Source: an uncultured Muribaculaceae bacterium (GTDB lineage Bacteria; Bacteroidota; Bacteroidia; Bacteroidales; Muribaculaceae). From it: DNA of 64,000 nucleotides. The DNA lies in assembly GCA_910576775.1 (NCBI GenBank), contig CAJTJV010000002.1:62001-126000 (forward strand), read 5' to 3'. A program made the position numbers and the translations under genes. The notes beneath the pieces are model-generated. The model did not search any database. It saw nothing but the letters and a program-made list of their open reading frames with translations, and was not told where the DNA came from. This document shows, in pieces, positions 60,332-64,000 of this stretch (position 1 is its first letter; each line of letters begins with the position of its first letter).

Positions 60332-61144
60332 ATGGAAGCTCAAAAGCCTACCGCAGCAAAACCTGCTGCGAAAAAGAATGCTCCTGGCATCAAGAATGCT
60401 GCATGGGTAATCGTTATCTGCGCAATCATCGCAGTGTGCCTCTTTATTTTCTGGTTTGGTAATGACATGCATTTCGACGAAGATGGTCATCCTCAGAATC
60501 TCTGGGGTACCGTTTACAAGGGCGGTTTCATCGTTCCTATTCTCCAAACCCTTTTCCTCACTGTTATCGTGCTTGCTGTAGAACGTTACATCGCTCTTAA
60601 TTCTGCAAAAGGTAAAGGTAACGTGGCAAAGTTCGTCGCTGCTGTTAAAGTATGCCTTGAGAAAGGTGATATCAACGGTGCACGTGCGCTCTGCGCAAAA
60701 CAGCGTGGTACAGTAGCAGCCGTTGTTGACTCTGCTCTTATCCGTTACGAAGAAATGGATAAGAACACTGTTCTTACCAAAGAGCAGAAAATTGCTACAC
60801 TTCAGAAGCAGGTAGAAGAAGCAACCGCACTCGAAATGCCTACTCTTCAGCAGAACCTCCCCATCCTTGCTACCATGACGACTCTTGGTACCCTTGTCGG
60901 TCTTCTCGGTACAGTGTTGGGTATGATCAAATCGTTCCAGGCTCTTTCTCAGTCCGGAGCTCCTGACTCAACAGAACTTTCTACCGGTATTTCCGAGGCT
61001 CTTATCAATACCGCTTTCGGTATCGCAACCGGTGCATTCGCTGTAATCTTCTACAACTATTACACCAACAAAATCGATAACCTTACTTACGCTATCGACG
61101 AAATCGGTTTCTCTATCGTGCAAACATTTGCCGCTACACACTAA
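60332..61144 (+). CDS. exbB: MotA/TolQ/ExbB proton channel protein
   Basis: 270 residues. An N-terminal Ala/Lys/Pro-rich cytosolic lead, then membrane helices at about 24-43, 68-90, and a longer pair near 165-195 and 215-240, with LPILATMTTLGTLVGLLGTV typical of the family. It forms the pentameric proton channel that energises TonB. First of four co-directional genes; exbD follows by 44 bases. Confidence 0.94.
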   Translation: MEAQKPTAAKPAAKKNAPGIKNAAWVIVICAIIAVCLFIFWFGNDMHFDEDGHPQNLWGTVYKGGFIVPILQTLFLTVIVLAVERYIALNSAKGKGNVAKFVAAVKVCLEKGDINGARALCAKQRGTVAAVVDSALIRYEEMDKNTVLTKEQKIATLQKQVEEATALEMPTLQQNLPILATMTTLGTLVGLLGTVLGMIKSFQALSQSGAPDSTELSTGISEALINTAFGIATGAFAVIFYNYYTNKIDNLTYAIDEIGFSIVQTFAATH

Positions 61145-61188
61145 TCCCGCATTTACCACATTAATAAATTAATCAATCAAAGGTAAAT

Positions 61189-62022
61189 ATGGGAAAAGTA
61201 AAAATCAAAAAGAAAAGTACACTCATCGACATGACTGCGATGAGCGACGTGACTGTTCTTTTGCTTACTTTCTTCATGTTGACTTCTACCTTCCTTCAGA
61301 AGGAACCCACGATTGTCTATACGCCTTCATCCGTCTCGGAAGAAAAGGTGCCGATGAACAATCTGGTAACAGTCCTCGTTTCGTCGGCTGACAAGTCCGG
61401 CAAAATGGAAGACCCCACTCTTGCCGAAGGTAGGCTCTTCATCTCGTTTACCGGTGATGCAGACTCGACTTTATCCAGCGAAAAGATTCGTGGAATGATG
61501 CTCGACGAAGCAATCTCAGTGTACAACGAGCAGCATAAGAACAATAAAATCGCTCTGAGCGAACAGCAGAAACAGCAGTTCCGTACATCCAACATGGTCG
61601 GAGTTCCTTTTGAGGATATGCCCAAGTTCCTCTCGATGAGTGTTACCGAGCGCGACAAAGTGCAAGGTGACATGTCGGGTGCCGAGGCGGCTAAGGCCGG
61701 TATTCATGTCGGTATTCCAATTGATGGCAATAAGAACAGGGACGGACGTCTCAACGATTTCCAAATCTGGCTTAAAGCTATCTACAACGTTGCCCAGCGA
61801 ATTAATAATGAACAGACCGAAGGTCTCTCAGCGGAAGAACGCTCGCAGCTGTCCAACCTTTATACCGCACTTATGCGTAAAGGCCAGGGTATTGCTATCA
61901 AGGCAGATAAAGACACTCCTTTTACGACTGTTCAGACTGTCTTTGACAATCTCCAGACAATGAAGTTGAACAAGTTCAGCCTCATGACTGCACTCAAATC
62001 TGAAAATGAACCCACTCAATAA
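61189..62022 (+). CDS. exbD: ExbD/TolR family biopolymer transport protein, first copy
   Basis: 277 residues, about twice the E. coli ExbD. One N-terminal helix (about 18-38) carries Asp20 in MSDVTVLLL, the proton-path aspartate. The rest is a large periplasmic region with Ser/Asp/Gln-rich segments. It pairs with ExbB; the second ExbD gene is 9 bases downstream. The pair may form mixed dimers. Confidence 0.9.
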   Translation: MGKVKIKKKSTLIDMTAMSDVTVLLLTFFMLTSTFLQKEPTIVYTPSSVSEEKVPMNNLVTVLVSSADKSGKMEDPTLAEGRLFISFTGDADSTLSSEKIRGMMLDEAISVYNEQHKNNKIALSEQQKQQFRTSNMVGVPFEDMPKFLSMSVTERDKVQGDMSGAEAAKAGIHVGIPIDGNKNRDGRLNDFQIWLKAIYNVAQRINNEQTEGLSAEERSQLSNLYTALMRKGQGIAIKADKDTPFTTVQTVFDNLQTMKLNKFSLMTALKSENEPTQ

Positions 62023-62031
62023 CGTAAATCC

Positions 62032-62820
62032 ATGGCACAGATAGATACATCAGGCGGTGGCGGCAAGAAGAAAAAAGGCGCCCAGAAAAAGATGCAGATC
62101 CACGTGGACTTTACGCCTATGGTGGATATGAACATGCTTCTGATTACATTTTTCATGCTCTGTACGACCATGATCAAGAGTCAGACCCTGCAAATTGTAC
62201 TTCCGACCAATGAAGATGTGAAGAAAGAGCAGCAGAGTCAGACAAAGCAGTCCGAAGCTATTACACTGATCCTCGATACCGAATATAACGGTGATAAGCC
62301 TGCCGTTAATGCCGAAACCGGCAAAACCGTTCACAATATCTATTATTATGAAGGTATGGCCGATACAACTTTCGCAAATCCCAAATATCTCCAGAAGGAG
62401 CAATTTGTAGGAAATGTGAATCGTGAAGCACAAGGTATCCGTAAAATTCTGCTTAACAAGAACAAGCAGGTAATGGAAGAATATGCCAAGCTCAAAGAGC
62501 AGTGGAAAAACAAGGAAATCACCAAGGAAGAATTCGACCAGCTCGCTAAAAAGAATGCCTCGGACTCTTTGAAGACTCGTCCTGTTGTTGTGATCAAACC
62601 CGGTCCCAACACCACTTATGAAGGCCTTATCAATGCGATTGACGAGATGAATATCAACCAGATTTCACGTTATAGCATTGAGCTTCCTACCCATACCGAT
62701 ACACTCCTGCTCAAACACTATGAGCAGACGACCGGTGAAACTATTATTCGTCCCACTGTACGCGCCAAAGCAGTTCAGGCTCCAACAGCCTCTGCCGAGG
62801 ATGCCACTTCTAAAAATTGA
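62032..62820 (+). CDS. exbD: ExbD/TolR family biopolymer transport protein, second copy
   Basis: 262 residues. Glycine- and lysine-rich start (GGGGKKKKGAQKK), then a helix at about 30-50 with Asp32 in PMVDMNMLLITFF, again the proton-path position. The long periplasmic domain ends in an Ala/Thr-rich tail. It differs from the first copy in sequence beyond the helix, so the two are unlikely to be redundant. tonB starts 5 bases after its stop. Confidence 0.9.
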   Translation: MAQIDTSGGGGKKKKGAQKKMQIHVDFTPMVDMNMLLITFFMLCTTMIKSQTLQIVLPTNEDVKKEQQSQTKQSEAITLILDTEYNGDKPAVNAETGKTVHNIYYYEGMADTTFANPKYLQKEQFVGNVNREAQGIRKILLNKNKQVMEEYAKLKEQWKNKEITKEEFDQLAKKNASDSLKTRPVVVIKPGPNTTYEGLINAIDEMNINQISRYSIELPTHTDTLLLKHYEQTTGETIIRPTVRAKAVQAPTASAEDATSKN

Positions 62821-62825
62821 TAGTT

Positions 62826-63674
62826 ATGGCAAAAGATGTAGATCTTACCTCACAAGAGTGGCGCGATATAGTATTCGAAGGCAAAAATAAAGAGTTTGGC
62901 GCATATAAAATGCGCGAGACCTCTGTTGCCCGCCACACTAAAGCTATTGTTTGGGTAGTAATTTCGGTTGCTATCATCCTTGTGCTTCTTATTCTCTCGG
63001 TTTCCGGAGTATTCTCCAAGCCGGAGGATGAACAGATTACCACTGCAACTGTTCAGGAGCTAACAACTTTTGACAGTGAAGAAGAGGAAATCGAAGAAGA
63101 GGAGGAAGAAACATTCCAGCTTCCCGAACCCGAAGAAATCGTTGCACCAGAAGAGGTTGCTAACCAGCAGCAGGTAACTAATCTTCTTATCGTCGAAGAC
63201 AACGAAATAGAAGAAGACAAGCAGGTTAAAAACCAGGAGGATGTGCTTGAAAATGAGGCCGCTGTAGGTGCTGTGGATATCACAGAAGGTACCAACGACC
63301 TTAACAAGGTTATCGTCAAGGAAGAGGTTATTGCCGCTCCTGTTGTAGAGGATGAACCTGTGAGCATTGCAATGGTTGAACAGAAGCCTGAATTCCCTGG
63401 CGGTGAAGCGGCCATGTACAAATGGCTCGGCGAGAACATCGTTTATCCGTCGGCAGCTTCTGAAGAAGGTGTTCAAGGTCGTGTTGTTGTAGAATTCGTT
63501 GTAGGCAAGGATGGTAGTATTACCAACGTTCGCGTTGTTCGTGCCCGTCATCCGGCTCTTGACAAAGAAGCCCTTCGCGTTGTTAAAGCGATGCCGAAAT
63601 GGATTCCCGGCCGTAACAACGGTCAGCCTGTAAAGGTTACATACACACTCCCCGTAACCTTCCGTCTCCAATAG
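62826..63674 (+). CDS. tonB: energy transducer TonB
   Basis: 282 residues from MAKDVDLTSQ; the ATT frame start 9 bases earlier overlaps exbD and is less likely. Membrane helix about 40-63, then an acidic, Glu/Pro-rich periplasmic spacer (about 75-170), and a C-terminal TonB domain (about 190-282) ending with VKVTYTLPVTFRLQ. It carries energy from ExbB/ExbD to outer-membrane receptors such as SusC. The end of the four-gene operon; terminator at 63703. Confidence 0.94.
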   Translation: MAKDVDLTSQEWRDIVFEGKNKEFGAYKMRETSVARHTKAIVWVVISVAIILVLLILSVSGVFSKPEDEQITTATVQELTTFDSEEEEIEEEEEETFQLPEPEEIVAPEEVANQQQVTNLLIVEDNEIEEDKQVKNQEDVLENEAAVGAVDITEGTNDLNKVIVKEEVIAAPVVEDEPVSIAMVEQKPEFPGGEAAMYKWLGENIVYPSAASEEGVQGRVVVEFVVGKDGSITNVRVVRARHPALDKEALRVVKAMPKWIPGRNNGQPVKVTYTLPVTFRLQ

Positions 63675-63702
63675 AATTCGCTTTTGAATTCCATACCTTT
63701 TC

Positions 63703-63733
63703 AAGCCTGGTACCGTTCGGTGCCGGGCTTTTA
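63703..63733 (+). terminator. terminator of the TonB operon
   Basis: AAGCCTGGTACC (63703-63714) pairs with GGTGCCGGGCTT (63719-63730), using G-U pairs, and a short T-run follows. Confidence 0.85.
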
Positions 63734-63888
63734 TAATATTAATCAGTTGAGTTAATTGATTTTTTATTTATCTCGATTTTGCTATGAACTATCATTTAGT
63801 GTGGAAAGCCTATGTAGTTCAAGAGTATTCCGTATGAATGTATAGTAAAATATTGGATATACATGTTTAGATTATTAATTATAATATC

Positions 63889-64000
63889 ATGAAAATTGAT
63901 CATATAGCTCTTTATGTTTTGGATTTGGAAATGGCCAAATACTTTTTTATAAAGTATTTCAAGGCAACGGCAAATGAACTGTATTATAATCCACAAACAG
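63889..64000 (+). CDS. VOC family (glyoxalase-like) protein, 3' partial
   Basis: Begins MKIDHIALYVLDLEMAKYFF and is cut by the window edge after 37 codons. The IDHIALYVLDLE start is typical of the vicinal oxygen chelate fold, with His5 as the likely first metal ligand. Family members include glyoxalase I, fosfomycin resistance proteins and dioxygenases; the function cannot be chosen from this fragment. The region before it (63734-63888) is AT-rich without a clear promoter. Confidence 0.7.
   Translation, partial: MKIDHIALYVLDLEMAKYFFIKYFKATANELYYNPQT

Noticed and set aside
63784..63837. 17-codon ORF between tonB and the VOC gene
   Set aside because: No leader motif, promoter or hairpin supports it; a frame this short is expected by chance.

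Overview
The window looks like a chromosomal segment of a gut-type member of the order Bacteroidales, and the gene content fits the Muribaculaceae or a close family best. This is inferred, not measured. The supports are: many promoters of the Bacteroidetes form (a TAnnTTTG -7 box, sometimes with TTTG 19-20 bases upstream), DUF4421 and DUF4252 proteins, a GldB-like lipoprotein, a C10 protease with a type IX secretion sorting domain, a Porin_10-like protein, a BioG-BioC fusion, and tandem long ExbD proteins. No insertion sequence, prophage, integrase, CRISPR array or transfer gene was found. The segment is dense, mostly housekeeping, and looks vertically inherited.

Layout. 1-9.1 kb: a 5'-truncated DUF4421 barrel-like protein, guaA, tRNA-Leu(TAG), an iron-type superoxide dismutase, clpB, a lipoprotein, a GH109/Gfo-Idh-MocA lipoprotein and the initiator tRNA. 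9.1-20.1 kb: a MATE exporter overlapping an FAD-dependent dehydrogenase, a porin-like barrel, priA, then (minus strand) a GldB-like lipoprotein with a thioredoxin-fold protein lacking the CxxC cysteines, then an amidase and an MCE/MlaD protein. 20.1-25.3 kb: dnaA converging on the thrS-infC-rpmI-rplT operon. 25.3-27.2 kb: a compact operon of DUF4252 protein, ECF sigma factor, putative membrane anti-sigma factor and second DUF4252 protein. 27.3-38 kb: dxr-rseP-RlmI-like methyltransferase, clpC on the opposite strand, gyrA and a TPR protein.

38-49.7 kb: an RNase Z-like metallo-hydrolase, nadE, the C10 protease, biotin genes (bioG-bioC fusion, bioD), a DEDDy exonuclease, a small membrane protein, gpmI, a DJ-1 protein and apbE. 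49.7-60 kb: a two-component system (OmpR-type regulator and histidine kinase), a RelA-type (p)ppGpp enzyme with an eroded hydrolase domain, a lipoprotein, an FdtA/FdtB-like pair for 3-amino-3,6-dideoxy sugars, mtaB, a lipid A-type acyltransferase and a family 2 glycosyltransferase; these last genes overlap or abut and look co-transcribed. 60-63.7 kb: exbB-exbD-exbD-tonB, the energiser for TonB-dependent outer-membrane uptake. The right edge cuts a VOC-family gene.

Common themes are envelope work (barrel proteins, MCE, amidase, acyltransferase, sugar modification, TonB energisation), protein quality control (ClpB, ClpC, RseP) and stress signalling (ECF sigma, two-component, RSH). The less routine signals are the DUF4252/sigma operon, the cysteine-less thioredoxin-like protein beside GldB, very long perfect inverted repeats at convergent gene ends (up to 30 bp), several start codons placed 3-8 bases after a -7 box (likely leaderless mRNAs), and a hairpin plus 18-codon ORF and a near-palindrome in front of the two-component system. 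I see no clearly new multi-gene defence or mobile system.
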